Position numbers and translations under genes: made by a program. From assembly GCA_052169395.1 (NCBI GenBank), contig JBQNCN010000003.1:247368-311367 (forward strand): a DNA stretch of 64,000 bases, written 5' to 3'. The DNA comes from Fimenecus sp052169395. GTDB taxonomy: Bacteria > Bacillota > Clostridia > Oscillospirales > Acutalibacteraceae. Positions 34,313 through 44,103 of this stretch are shown here, piece by piece. How positions within the stretch are numbered: position 1 is the stretch's first letter; each line of letters opens with the position of its first letter. The notes under the pieces are model-generated. The model was not told where the DNA came from and did not search any database. It saw nothing but the letters and a program-made list of their open reading frames with translations.

Positions 34313-36259
34313 TTATTTATTTTCTATATTTTGATTATCATCTTTAGGTAAAGCTTCAGTTTTTTCAATTTCAAATTCATCAAGCTCAGCCTCATATTTG
34401 CCATTCATAATAGCATAAAAGATTTCTCCTGAAATTTTTTCTTTTTTAACCAGAAGTTCTGCAACCTTTCCAAGCTGATCACTGTGTTCAGTTAAAATAT
34501 CCTTACAGCGTTTATAAGCTTTTTTGATGATTTTTTCAACCTCTTCGTCTATCTTTCTGGCAATTTCCTCACTATAATCTCTTACATGATTGAAATCTCT
34601 TCCAATAAATACTTCATCATTTGACGAACCGAAATTTATAGGTCCAAGTTCATCACTCATACCGTATTTTGTAATCATCGCTCTTGCCATTTTTGTAGCA
34701 CGTTCAATATCATTTGAAGCACCGGTTGAAAAGTCTCCGTCAAATGTTAGCGTTTCAGCAACTCTTCCTCCCAAAAGACTCACAATGTCATCATACATTC
34801 TTGAACGCATAAGATGAATTTCATCCTTTTCCGGTCTATAAAGAGTATATCCACCAGCCATACCTCTAGGAACTATTGAAATCTGAGTTACAGGATCCTG
34901 ATTTTCAAGATAAAAACTTGAAACTGCATGACCCGCTTCATGATATGCGGTAATTTTCTTATCTCTGTTAGAAACTTTTCTTGATTTTTTCTCAGGTCCT
35001 ACCACAACCTTCATTGTAGCTTCTTCTATATCAGCCATTTTTATAGCTTTCTTACCATGTTTTGCCGCAAGAAGAGCCGCCTCATTCATAAGATTTTCTA
35101 TATCTGCACCTGAGAATCCTACAGTATCATTGGCAATACCTCTTAAATTAACATCGGGTGCAAGAGGCTTATTTTTTGCATGAATTTTAAGAATCGCTTC
35201 TCTTCCGTCAACATCGGGCAAATTAACCATTACTTGTCTGTCAAATCTTCCAGGTCTTAACAGTGCGGGATCAAGAACATCGGGTCTATTTGTGGCCGCC
35301 ATAACGATAACACCGCCATTTTCTTCAAATCCGTCCATCTCAACAAGCAACTGATTTAAAGTTTGCTCTCTTTCATCATTTCCTCCGCCAAGTCCAGCTC
35401 CTCGTTGTCTTCCAACTGCATCAATTTCATCTATAAATACTATAGCCGGAGAATTTTTCTTTGCCTTTTCAAAAAGATCTCTTACACGGGAAGCACCCAC
35501 ACCGACAAACATTTCAACAAAATCCGAACCTGAAATTGATAAAAACGGTACACCCGCTTCTCCTGAAACAGCTTTTCCTAGAAGAGTTTTTCCTGTACCG
35601 GGAGGTCCTACCAAAAGCACACCTTTAGGAATTCTTGCACCAAGAGTTTTGAATTTTTCAGGATCCTTTAAAAACTCTACAATTTCCTCAAGCTCCGCTT
35701 TTTCTTCATCGGCACCCGCCACATCTGCAAAGGTTATTTTCTTTTTGCTGTCTGCATTATTTTTAATTCTTGCCTTACCAAAACCCATAGAACGATTGTT
35801 TTCATTCATAACGCTATTACTCATTCTTCTAAACATAATAAACATAAGAAGCGCCATAACAACCATGATTGCAAGTGTAGGCAAAAGACTTACCCACCAA
35901 GAATTTGCCGCACCGGATTTATAATTAGCCTTTATTACGGTATCCTTATGTTCTTCATTGTGTTTCATAACATAACTGTGTATATCGTTCACAAACATCT
36001 GTACGGACGGCACAGCATATTCATACACAACCTTATCATCTCCGAAAATCTTATATCTCAAATTTCCGTTTGAAAGATTAAGATTGTATTCAGATATCTT
36101 GTTTTCCTTGAAAAGTTCTACAACCTCATAATACTGTTGTTTTTTTTGCGCGCTTTGCTGCCCAATCTGAGAATATGCAACAATACTTATTACAAAAAGC
36201 AACGGAATTATTATATAGGGAAGAATCGCTTTCCATCCGTTTCTATTTTTTTGTTCCAA
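34313..36259 (-). CDS. ftsH: ATP-dependent zinc metalloprotease FtsH
   Basis: 648 residues. Two TM helices (about 12-30 and 112-134) flank a small external domain. The AAA domain has VGPPGTGKTLLGKAV (Walker A, about 215), FIDEIDAVGRQRG (Walker B) and the second region of homology ATNRPDVLDPALLRPGRFDR. The protease site is AYHEAGHAVSSF (HExxH) with a downstream Asp. It degrades membrane and regulatory proteins. It closes the rnj-ftsH gene run, 20 bp after hpt. The order tilS-hpt-ftsH is the classic Firmicutes arrangement. Confidence 0.97.
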   Translation of the reverse strand: MEQKNRNGWKAILPYIIIPLLFVISIVAYSQIGQQSAQKKQQYYEVVELFKENKISEYNLNLSNGNLRYKIFGDDKVVYEYAVPSVQMFVNDIHSYVMKHNEEHKDTVIKANYKSGAANSWWVSLLPTLAIMVVMALLMFIMFRRMSNSVMNENNRSMGFGKARIKNNADSKKKITFADVAGADEEKAELEEIVEFLKDPEKFKTLGARIPKGVLLVGPPGTGKTLLGKAVSGEAGVPFLSISGSDFVEMFVGVGASRVRDLFEKAKKNSPAIVFIDEIDAVGRQRGAGLGGGNDEREQTLNQLLVEMDGFEENGGVIVMAATNRPDVLDPALLRPGRFDRQVMVNLPDVDGREAILKIHAKNKPLAPDVNLRGIANDTVGFSGADIENLMNEAALLAAKHGKKAIKMADIEEATMKVVVGPEKKSRKVSNRDKKITAYHEAGHAVSSFYLENQDPVTQISIVPRGMAGGYTLYRPEKDEIHLMRSRMYDDIVSLLGGRVAETLTFDGDFSTGASNDIERATKMARAMITKYGMSDELGPINFGSSNDEVFIGRDFNHVRDYSEEIARKIDEEVEKIIKKAYKRCKDILTEHSDQLGKVAELLVKKEKISGEIFYAIMNGKYEAELDEFEIEKTEALPKDDNQNIENK

Positions 36260-36279
36260 CTTTTAACCTCTTAAAATTA

Positions 36280-36840
36280 TTATACTATTTGATATACTTC
36301 AGGCTTTAACACACCTATATAAGGTAAATTTCTATAATTTTCATCAAAATCAAGTCCATAGCCTACAACAAATACATCCGGTATCTTTTTTCCAATATAT
36401 TCCGGATTCATCTGAACCTGTCTTCTTTCAGGCTTATCAAGCATTGAACATACTCTTACACTTTTAGGTTCTCTTTTCATTAGCAGTTCTTTAGTTCTTT
36501 TAATTGTATTTCCGCTGTCGACTATATCCTCAACTAAAAGAACATTCATTCCCTTAATTTTTTTTGTGTCAAGGTCCTTCTTGATATTTATATTTCCACT
36601 GGAAACAATGCCTGCACCATAACTCGACACACACATAGTATCAAGTTTTACAGGAATTGTAATATTCTTTAAAAGTTCAGCGGTAAAAAGAAGTGAACCC
36701 TTTAAAATACAAACTACCAAAAGTTCTCCGTCATCACGATAATCCTCAGATATTCTTCTTCCGAGATTTTCTGCAATAGTTTTTAATTCATCCGGCATAA
36801 TCAATATTTTTTCAATATCATTTTCAAAATCCACTGCCAT
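36280..36840 (-). CDS. hpt: Hypoxanthine phosphoribosyltransferase
   Basis: 186 residues. It salvages hypoxanthine or guanine with PRPP to IMP or GMP. The PRPP-binding motif VLLVEDIVDSGNTI (about 105-118) and CILKGSLLFTAELL (about 46-59) are intact, and VVGYGLDFDENYRNLPYIG near the C-terminus is the purine-binding region. AAGGAG precedes the ATG, 14 bp after tilS. Coupled expression with tilS and ftsH is common in Gram-positive bacteria. Confidence 0.96.
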   Translation of the reverse strand: MAVDFENDIEKILIMPDELKTIAENLGRRISEDYRDDGELLVVCILKGSLLFTAELLKNITIPVKLDTMCVSSYGAGIVSSGNINIKKDLDTKKIKGMNVLLVEDIVDSGNTIKRTKELLMKREPKSVRVCSMLDKPERRQVQMNPEYIGKKIPDVFVVGYGLDFDENYRNLPYIGVLKPEVYQIV

Positions 36841-36854
36841 AATTACTCCTTATT

Positions 36855-38210
36855 TTATATTGAATAAAATTCAATATAACCAACATTTTTTGTATATTCA
36901 TCAATCGAAAACTGCTTTGAAACACCTGCTACCGCCGTATAAAAAAGCTTATCATCAATTAAAAGTACAGGAAGTTCCACACGTTTATCAACAGGCACTT
37001 TTTTTTCATTATAAAGCTTCTTCAGTGATTTTCCGATATGTCTTACCGGATCATCATAAAAATCTCCCGCAACTCTACTCCTTATCAATAAAGTATTTGC
37101 TATTTTATCACAATCAAAAATATTATAAAAGTACCTGTTATTAACATTTTGTAAATATTCACTTCCAAAAAAACTCTTATAATCTGATTTATCAACATAT
37201 CTAAGCTTTATTTTTACTGTGTTAAACTCTATTTCAACAAGTTCCTTAGACATCAATCTTTTTTTTATATTTTTTTCTTCCAAAAAAAAATGTTTATTTT
37301 CACTCTTTTGAAATTCAATTATTGTGTTTTTAAAAAAACACCTCATTTTGTTTTTATAATAGAAGGGTTTTCCGTTCAGAAGAGATTTTTCAGCCTCTTC
37401 TATATTTTTTCTGGACGGACTTCCACCTATTTTTTCAAGTTCTTTTTTTATCATTCTTCTTCGTAACGGTTCTGAAATCAACTTTAAATCAAAATCTTTT
37501 TTTTGCCAATAAGCAACCATATCGTCAAAGAACATTTCCTCAGATTCAGCATCTTCACAAAGGTTTTTACAATTTTTTAAAAAGTTCGGATTTAACTCAA
37601 TAAACCTTGGAAGAAGATTATGCCGTATATTATTCCTTGTATATTCATCGTCACAATTAGTTTCGTCATTCACATAAGGTATTTTGTTAGCACAACAATA
37701 TTCTTCAATAGATTTTCTGTCAGTATCTATGAGCGGTCTTATAATATTATCCCTTACAGGTACAATTGAAGAAAGACCGTTAAGTCCAGTCCCCCTTGCA
37801 AGATTAAAAATAAGTGTTTCCGCCCGATCGTTCAGATTATGTGCAGTTGCAATCAATCCATCTTTTCCCGCTTCTTTAGAAAATACCTCATAACGAAAAA
37901 GTCTTCCGCATTCTTCTTCACCCATTTTCCTTTTTTTGCTTTCAGCAGGTATATCAAAACTGTATGACTTAAAAGGAATGTCCAGCCTTTCACAAAACTT
38001 TTTGCAATGCAATTCATCTTCATCCGCACTTTTTTCTCGAATCCCATGATTTATATGAACCGCCAAAAGTTCAAGCCTTAATTCTTCTTTTATTTCATTT
38101 AACGCCCAAATCAAAGCAGAGGAATCAGCTCCGCCCGAAAAGCCTATAACTACACGTTCTCCGCCCTTAAGCATTTTATATTTTTTAACAGTTTCACTAA
38201 AATAAAACAT
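36855..38210 (-). CDS. tilS: tRNA(Ile)-lysidine synthetase
   Basis: 451 residues. It modifies C34 of the CAU-anticodon isoleucine tRNA to lysidine so that it reads AUA. The PP-loop is VIGFSGGADSSALIWAL (about 21-37); HINHGIREKSADEDE, ATAHNLNDRAETLIFNLARGTG and DETNCDDEYTRNNIRHNLLP follow in family order. The C-terminal domain ends with an IGKSLKKLYNEKKVP segment typical of the TilS tRNA-binding part. Its ATG shares a base with the dnaB stop (TAATG). Confidence 0.95.
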   Translation of the reverse strand: MFYFSETVKKYKMLKGGERVVIGFSGGADSSALIWALNEIKEELRLELLAVHINHGIREKSADEDELHCKKFCERLDIPFKSYSFDIPAESKKRKMGEEECGRLFRYEVFSKEAGKDGLIATAHNLNDRAETLIFNLARGTGLNGLSSIVPVRDNIIRPLIDTDRKSIEEYCCANKIPYVNDETNCDDEYTRNNIRHNLLPRFIELNPNFLKNCKNLCEDAESEEMFFDDMVAYWQKKDFDLKLISEPLRRRMIKKELEKIGGSPSRKNIEEAEKSLLNGKPFYYKNKMRCFFKNTIIEFQKSENKHFFLEEKNIKKRLMSKELVEIEFNTVKIKLRYVDKSDYKSFFGSEYLQNVNNRYFYNIFDCDKIANTLLIRSRVAGDFYDDPVRHIGKSLKKLYNEKKVPVDKRVELPVLLIDDKLFYTAVAGVSKQFSIDEYTKNVGYIEFYSI

Positions 38211-39568
38211 TACTCTTCAATACTGCTATCCCTTGTTGTAAATAAAGTATAATCACCATTCCATGAGAGCTGTGCGGTACCCGTTCCTCCATGTCTGTTT
38301 TTTGCTATTATTGCTTCAGCACTTGTTGGATCAACAGCCTTTTCTTCACCGGTACTTGAATCAAAATATCCCTCTCGGTAAAGAAGAATGATTATATCGG
38401 CATCTTGCTCTATAGAACCTGATTCTCTAAGTTCACTCATTGTAGGTCGATGATCTTTTTTTTCTCTTCCTGCTGCGGAATTTCGATTAAGTTGTGATAA
38501 AACTATGACAGGAATATTCAAATCTTTCGCCATAATTTTAAGAGTTCTTGTAATCTCTGAAACTTCTTGAACTCTTCCCTCATTCCTTTTTCCTGATGTC
38601 AAAAGTTGAAGATAATCAACAACAACACAATCAACACCGCCAAGTCTCCTCGTTTTTGCTTTCATTTCAGGAACGGTTATACCCGGCGTATCGTCAATAT
38701 AAAATTGTGCTCTGTGGAGATATTCAAGAGCAAGGCTTATCCTTTCCCATTCCTTATCATCTGTTATTCCCGTTCTCATTTTGCTTGAATTTATGCGTGC
38801 CTCAGTCGCAAGAATTTTTTCCGCAATTTGTTCCTTGGACATTTCAAGTGAAAAAAACAAAACTTTTTTATCCTTTAAGCAAGCAACATTTCTAGCAACA
38901 TTTACTGCAAATGAAGTTTTTCCCATACCCGGTCTTGCTCCGATAATTATAAGATCGGATTTATTAAGTCCTGAAATAACTCTGTCTATATATGAAAATC
39001 CTGTTGGAATTCCGCTATATTTTTCATCACTTTTAGAAAGTTCCTCAAGATGCTCTGCAACAGGCCCTGTTAAAATATTCGAAAGTTTTTCCGGATCTCC
39101 GGTACGCTTTCCTGAACGAATATCATAAATCCTCTGCTCTGTAAGATCTAAAATTCTTTCCGCACTACCGTTTTCATCAATACAATCATCAATAGTTTTC
39201 TGTGAACTTTCAATGAGTCTTCGAAGATAATATTTATCTCTTATTATCTTACAATAACTTTCAATATTATGAGAAGTAGGAACCGCTTTTGCAAGTTCTG
39301 CAAGATATGGTCTTATATCCTGTTCAGCAAATCCGCCTTTTTCTTTAAGTGAATTTGCGATTATTACAGGATCCAGTTTTTCTCCTCGAGAATCAATAAG
39401 AGTCATTACTTCAAAAATGGTCCTGTGCTGAGGATTATAAAAGAAATCACTTCTTATTTGTGAAATTGCCGCAGAAAAACAATCCGGATTTATAAGAATT
39501 GACCCAAGTGCCGCCTGTTCTGCTGAAACAGAATAAGGCATTTTATAATTTAATAAACTGTCCGCCAT
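38210..39568 (-). CDS. dnaB: Replicative DNA helicase
   Basis: 452 residues, normal length. The N-terminal DnaB domain opens MPYSVSAEQAALGSILINPD; the RecA-like part has IIGARPGMGKTSFAVNVARN (Walker A, about 205-222), FFSLEMSKEQI, VVVDYLQLL (Walker B) and VIVLSQLNR. It unwinds DNA at the fork as a hexamer. Its ATG overlaps the rplI stop (TAATG). No intein is present. Confidence 0.97.
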   Translation of the reverse strand: MADSLLNYKMPYSVSAEQAALGSILINPDCFSAAISQIRSDFFYNPQHRTIFEVMTLIDSRGEKLDPVIIANSLKEKGGFAEQDIRPYLAELAKAVPTSHNIESYCKIIRDKYYLRRLIESSQKTIDDCIDENGSAERILDLTEQRIYDIRSGKRTGDPEKLSNILTGPVAEHLEELSKSDEKYSGIPTGFSYIDRVISGLNKSDLIIIGARPGMGKTSFAVNVARNVACLKDKKVLFFSLEMSKEQIAEKILATEARINSSKMRTGITDDKEWERISLALEYLHRAQFYIDDTPGITVPEMKAKTRRLGGVDCVVVDYLQLLTSGKRNEGRVQEVSEITRTLKIMAKDLNIPVIVLSQLNRNSAAGREKKDHRPTMSELRESGSIEQDADIIILLYREGYFDSSTGEEKAVDPTSAEAIIAKNRHGGTGTAQLSWNGDYTLFTTRDSSIEE

Positions 39569-40011
39569 TATTTTTCAGATACCGCAATAAAAACTTCAGC
39601 AAAAATTTCAGGATAAAGTTTTATTTCAACTTTAAAAGTTCCAAAACTTTTTATTTCAGGCAATTGAATTTTTCTTTTATCAACATCAACTGCAAAATCG
39701 GTTTTTATTATCTCTGCTACATCTTTTGCAGTTATTGAACCGAAGAATTTTCCCTCTTTCCCTCCGGCTCTCTGAAACTTTATTGTTTTCTTATCTATTT
39801 TATTTTTAGCTTCCAAAGCCGCTTCTATTTCCATCTGCTTTTTGTGCTCTTTTGCTGCTTTTTCCCCCTTAAGCTCCGCTTCAGCCTGCTTTGTAAGTTC
39901 CACCGCTATACCCTTAGGCAAAAGGAAGTTTCTTGCATATCCGTCTGAAGTCTTAACCTTATCACCCTTTTTACCAAGACCCTTAACATCTTGCTTTAAA
40001 ATAAGTTCCAT
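39568..40011 (-). CDS. rplI: 50S ribosomal protein L9
   Basis: 147 residues from the ATG at 40011, with AAGGA upstream; a longer frame reaching into gdpP is not needed. The N-terminal domain MELILKQDVKGLGKKGDKVK and DGYARNFLLPKGIAVE is diagnostic, followed by the long connecting helix (about 42-75) and the C-terminal rRNA-binding domain. The gdpP-rplI-dnaB order is typical of Firmicutes. Confidence 0.97.
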   Translation of the reverse strand: MELILKQDVKGLGKKGDKVKTSDGYARNFLLPKGIAVELTKQAEAELKGEKAAKEHKKQMEIEAALEAKNKIDKKTIKFQRAGGKEGKFFGSITAKDVAEIIKTDFAVDVDKRKIQLPEIKSFGTFKVEIKLYPEIFAEVFIAVSEK

Positions 40012-40027
40012 TTTAATCATTCCTTTT

Positions 40028-42007
40028 TCATTCAGATTTATATTTTCTTGTATAATTATCAATAGCAATTTTCAGCTTTTCTGCAGCCTCTTTAAAACTT
40101 ACCCCGTCAAGCTGCGCTGCCGACATCGTACTGTGTCCTCCGCCACCAAGTTCCTCCATAATAAGCTGAACATTTATGTCACCCAAAGATCTTGCACTTA
40201 TGTTAACAGCATCTCCCGCCTTATACATAACAAAACTTGCTTTTACGCTGTTTACAGTAAGAAGTTCATCTGCTGCCTGTGAAGCTATAATTCTTATATC
40301 CTTGGAAGATATATCCGCTTTTGAAACAATAAAATCATTATATATTTCAGCATTACCTATTATTGCACTTTTGGCACGCTGTGAATCTATATCTATTCCA
40401 AGGAAATTCTTAACTTTTATAGGATCGGCACCCTTAGATTTTAAAAATGCCGCAGCTTCATAAGTTCTAACCCCTGTTTTCATAAGAAGTCCCCTTGTAT
40501 CAAGGGTTATTCCCGCCAAAAGAGCGTTTGCGGTTCTTTCATCCACAATATTCGGATTTTTAATATACTGCATAAGTTCAGCCACCATCTCCGAGGCTGA
40601 GCTTGCCGACGGCTCATGATACATAAGAACAGCATTTTTTATTGCATCAGTCGGTTTTCGATGATGATCTATAATCACAATATGCATAACCTTTTTTAAA
40701 AGTGAAATTGCCTCAACAGATCTTTCACGCTGTGTGTCACAAATTATCAAAAGAGTATCTTTTGAAGATATTTTTTCAGCTGCAGATACACTGATAAAAC
40801 AATCTTTATCGGCTTTAAGATATGCAATAAGCTCTGTGGAAAGACTCTCATTTTCATTTATTACAATATGAGCTTTTTTTGAAAAACTTTTAGCTATTGC
40901 ATACATACCATAGCCTGCTCCGACAGAATCCAAATCTGAAAATTTGTGTCCCATAATAATTATATCGGATGCAGCCCCAATTAAATCCACAATAGATTCC
41001 GCAACAAGCCTTGTTTTAGCTCTTGTCCGTCTTTCAGGAGCTTCTGAAAGACCTCCGTAAAAATCATATTTATCGCCCGTTTTGGAAGCCACCTGATCGC
41101 CGCCTCTGCCAAGTGCCATATCCAGTGCCGCTCTTGCGGAACTCTCACTTTTAGAAACGGTATCTTCTCTACCTATTCCTATAGACAATGTTATTCCTGC
41201 CTTTTTTCCGTTCTTTGTATAATTTCTTACATCATCAACAATATGAAATTTTTCACGGAACATTCTGGCAATTTCTTTTTCAGGCATAACACCGATAAAT
41301 CTTCCACCGCTTATTTTATGAAACACTCCCAAATATTTTGAAAACCAAAGTTCTATCATTCGTTCAATATCTGAAGAAACCGATATATAATCACTATCTT
41401 TAGAAGATATTGAAAATTCCTCAATACTCTCAACTATCGCCAAAAGTACACACGGTTGATTACTTTTAAATGTAGCTATACTATTCTTAAGCTCCGTTTC
41501 ATCGGAATAATATAGTACCACCATTTCACCGTTTCTGTCCTTTGCCGTTTGAACAAAAACTGTATATTCCTTATCTCCCAAATCACATTCAAAACTTGTT
41601 TTACTTCGAAGCTCATCGCCCTTTAAACCTCCCGTAAAAACCTCGCTAATCGAAATATCGGGCTCAACCTCTCCTATAACGATTTCTTTAAATAAATCGT
41701 TATACCATATAATATTGTCATTTTTATCAATTATAAGTGTCGGCATTGGAAAATTATAAAGGTTTGAAGTATCTTTAGGATTTATACTTTCATTAACACT
41801 TTTTACCGCACTGCTTACAACTTTAAAATTCTTTTTAACTTTTATAAAAGCAATTATTGCAAAAACCGTTGAAAGAGCAAATTCAACTGCAGATACTAAA
41901 ATCTTACCGTCAAACACTGCTGAAATAAGCGAAATTGCATAAAGCAAAAAAATCGCACTGAAAGTTATTGGATAAGTCCTTAATGTATTTCCGATTTTAT
42001 TTTTCAT
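40028..42007 (-). CDS. gdpP: Cyclic-di-AMP phosphodiesterase, PAS-GGDEF-DHH-DHHA1
   Basis: 659 residues. Two TM helices (about 11-50), a PAS-like domain (about 75-170), a degenerate GGDEF domain (about 175-300) and the catalytic DHH/DHHA1 part. Catalytic blocks are IIMGHKFSDLDSVGAGYGMY, the Asp in LLIICDTQ, VIIDHHRKPTDAI and the C-terminal GGGGHSTMSAAQ. It hydrolyses c-di-AMP and so controls potassium and osmotic balance and wall stress. It lies 10 bp after the RNase J gene and 16 bp before rplI. Confidence 0.95.
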   Translation of the reverse strand: MKNKIGNTLRTYPITFSAIFLLYAISLISAVFDGKILVSAVEFALSTVFAIIAFIKVKKNFKVVSSAVKSVNESINPKDTSNLYNFPMPTLIIDKNDNIIWYNDLFKEIVIGEVEPDISISEVFTGGLKGDELRSKTSFECDLGDKEYTVFVQTAKDRNGEMVVLYYSDETELKNSIATFKSNQPCVLLAIVESIEEFSISSKDSDYISVSSDIERMIELWFSKYLGVFHKISGGRFIGVMPEKEIARMFREKFHIVDDVRNYTKNGKKAGITLSIGIGREDTVSKSESSARAALDMALGRGGDQVASKTGDKYDFYGGLSEAPERRTRAKTRLVAESIVDLIGAASDIIIMGHKFSDLDSVGAGYGMYAIAKSFSKKAHIVINENESLSTELIAYLKADKDCFISVSAAEKISSKDTLLIICDTQRERSVEAISLLKKVMHIVIIDHHRKPTDAIKNAVLMYHEPSASSASEMVAELMQYIKNPNIVDERTANALLAGITLDTRGLLMKTGVRTYEAAAFLKSKGADPIKVKNFLGIDIDSQRAKSAIIGNAEIYNDFIVSKADISSKDIRIIASQAADELLTVNSVKASFVMYKAGDAVNISARSLGDINVQLIMEELGGGGHSTMSAAQLDGVSFKEAAEKLKIAIDNYTRKYKSE

Positions 42008-42017
42008 AATTCTATAA

Positions 42018-43895
42018 TCAAATTTCCGTTACAACAGGAATTATTACAGGTGTTCTTCCATAATTCCTATTTAAAATATGTGTAATTTCATTTTGAATTC
42101 TTGCCTTTACTTTATCAGGGTTAAGTCTGCTTCCAAAAGCCGCCTCACTTACAATCTTCATTGCAACATTAGAACATGTCTTTTTAACCTCATCATTTTG
42201 CTCACTATATGAAAAACCTCTTGAAATTACATCAGGACCTGTTACAAGATCACCGGTTTCCTTATCTATCGTCATAAGTATGAGAAGAATTCCGTCCTCT
42301 GCAAGCTTTCTTCTGTCCTTTAAAACAGAATCACCTACATCACCTACAGATGATCCGTCTACAAAAACATCATCCGCTTCCACTTTATTTACAAGCATCA
42401 TTTTTTCATGAGATAAATCAACTTGATCGCCATTGTTAGGAATATATATATTTTCTTCAGAAATTCCAGTTGCAATCGCAAGATTCTTATTTGCGCTCAT
42501 ATGCTTAAGTTCACCATGAATCGGAATAAAAAATTTAGGCTTTATAAGACTCTGCAAAAGTTTTATTTCTTCCGCTCTTGCATGCCCTGAAACATGAACA
42601 TCATACATCCTTTCATATATAACTTTTGCACCTTGCCTCAAAAGCTCATCAACCACATTCCCAACCATTTTTTCGTTTCCCGGTATCGGAGTTGCTGAAA
42701 TTATTACATAATCATTCTGATTTATCTGAATTTGTCTATGTCTGTTATACGCCATTCTATAAAGTGCGCTCATCGGCTCACCTTGCGATCCTGTTGTTAC
42801 TATCACAAGATTTTCAGGAGGATATTTATCACTGTCGTTTATATCTATCAATATGCCTTTCGGCACCTTTATATAACCGAGTTCCTCCGCAGTACCAACA
42901 ACATTCAAAAGTGAACGACCTGAAAGAGCCACCTTTCTTCCAAGACTCTGGGCAACATCTATTATCTGCTGCACTCTGTGAATATTTGAAGCAAAGGTTG
43001 CAACAATAAGTCGTCTTCCCTCTGCATTTGCAAAAAGATTTTTAAATGAGATTCCCACTTTTTTTTCACTTTCTGTAAATCCCGGTTTTACCGCATTAGT
43101 GCTTTCACAAAGAAACGCAAGAACACCCTCTCTACCATAATCCGAAAATCTGCCCAAATCAATAACATCACCGTCAATCGGCGTTGTGTCAATTTTAAAA
43201 TCTCCTGAATGAATAACCGTTCCTGCACCTGTTTTAATAGCAAATGCGACTGCATCGGGGATTGAATGATTTACATGGATTGGCTCAACTGTAAAGCCTC
43301 CGACGGTAATATTGTCACCCGGTTTAATTACATTCAGTTTACAATCTTTTAAAATCCCCGCCTCTTTAAGCTTATTTTGAATAAGACCTATTGTGAGTCT
43401 TGTAGCATAAACAGGAGCTTTTATCTGTTTTAAAAAGAACGGAAGAGCGCCTATATGATCCTCATGTCCATGTGTAATAAACACCGCTTTAAGCTTTTTT
43501 TCATTATCTTTTACAAATTTAAAATCCGGAATAACAAGATCAATTCCAAGCATATTACTGTCAGGAAAAGTCATGCCGCAATCAACAAGTATCATTTCAT
43601 TTTTATACTCAAATGCAGTAATATTTTTCCCTACCTCATTTATTCCGCCTAAAAATGTAATTTTCACTTTTTCATTCGAATTTACCTTTTTAGTATTTTT
43701 TCTATTTAATTGCTGCGAAGTTTTTCTTGTCGTATTCTGTTTTCTGTTTGTTTTTCCTGCAGTCTTTATTACAAACGCTCCTGCACTTTGATTTGCCTTT
43801 ACGGGCTTTTTTTTATTTAGATTGATTTTATTAACAGGATTTTTTTTCATCGGCTTTTTTGCCGTTTTTTCGTTGTTCTCCTGAATTTTAGCCAT
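42018..43895 (-). CDS. rnj: Ribonuclease J
   Basis: 625 residues; the core is the usual 550. The metallo-beta-lactamase/beta-CASP fold shows ITFLGGINEVGKNITAFEY, FITHGHEDHIGALPFFL (metal-binding HxHxDH), PIHVNHSIPDAVAFAI, HSGDFKID and SGHARAEEIK. It degrades and trims RNA. Ahead of the core are about 75 residues very rich in Lys, Asn, Gln and Thr with no Trp and few hydrophobics, probably disordered and RNA-binding. It starts the rnj-gdpP-rplI-dnaB-tilS-hpt-ftsH run. Confidence 0.95.
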   Translation of the reverse strand: MAKIQENNEKTAKKPMKKNPVNKINLNKKKPVKANQSAGAFVIKTAGKTNRKQNTTRKTSQQLNRKNTKKVNSNEKVKITFLGGINEVGKNITAFEYKNEMILVDCGMTFPDSNMLGIDLVIPDFKFVKDNEKKLKAVFITHGHEDHIGALPFFLKQIKAPVYATRLTIGLIQNKLKEAGILKDCKLNVIKPGDNITVGGFTVEPIHVNHSIPDAVAFAIKTGAGTVIHSGDFKIDTTPIDGDVIDLGRFSDYGREGVLAFLCESTNAVKPGFTESEKKVGISFKNLFANAEGRRLIVATFASNIHRVQQIIDVAQSLGRKVALSGRSLLNVVGTAEELGYIKVPKGILIDINDSDKYPPENLVIVTTGSQGEPMSALYRMAYNRHRQIQINQNDYVIISATPIPGNEKMVGNVVDELLRQGAKVIYERMYDVHVSGHARAEEIKLLQSLIKPKFFIPIHGELKHMSANKNLAIATGISEENIYIPNNGDQVDLSHEKMMLVNKVEADDVFVDGSSVGDVGDSVLKDRRKLAEDGILLILMTIDKETGDLVTGPDVISRGFSYSEQNDEVKKTCSNVAMKIVSEAAFGSRLNPDKVKARIQNEITHILNRNYGRTPVIIPVVTEI

Positions 43896-44039
43896 ATTTT
43901 CTCCTTTTTATTTTAAAATATGTAAATATATTAAATGTTTATTTTATAAATGCGTAAACTAACCCATACTAATCTAATAATTTTACAATAATAAGTATTT
44001 TTAGTCAAATTATATACTTTTATTAATAGTTAACTTAAC

Positions 44040-44069
44040 TTGCAAAAACACCTCAAAAAGTCGTATAAT
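44040..44069 (+). promoter_or_regulatory. Promoter of the MATE-YbjQ unit
   Basis: TTGCAA (44040-44045), 18-bp spacer, TATAAT (44064-44069), 35 bp before the ATG. Confidence 0.7.
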
Positions 44070-44103
44070 AATTTTTCAATAAATAGTTCAGGAGTATATT
44101 AAA

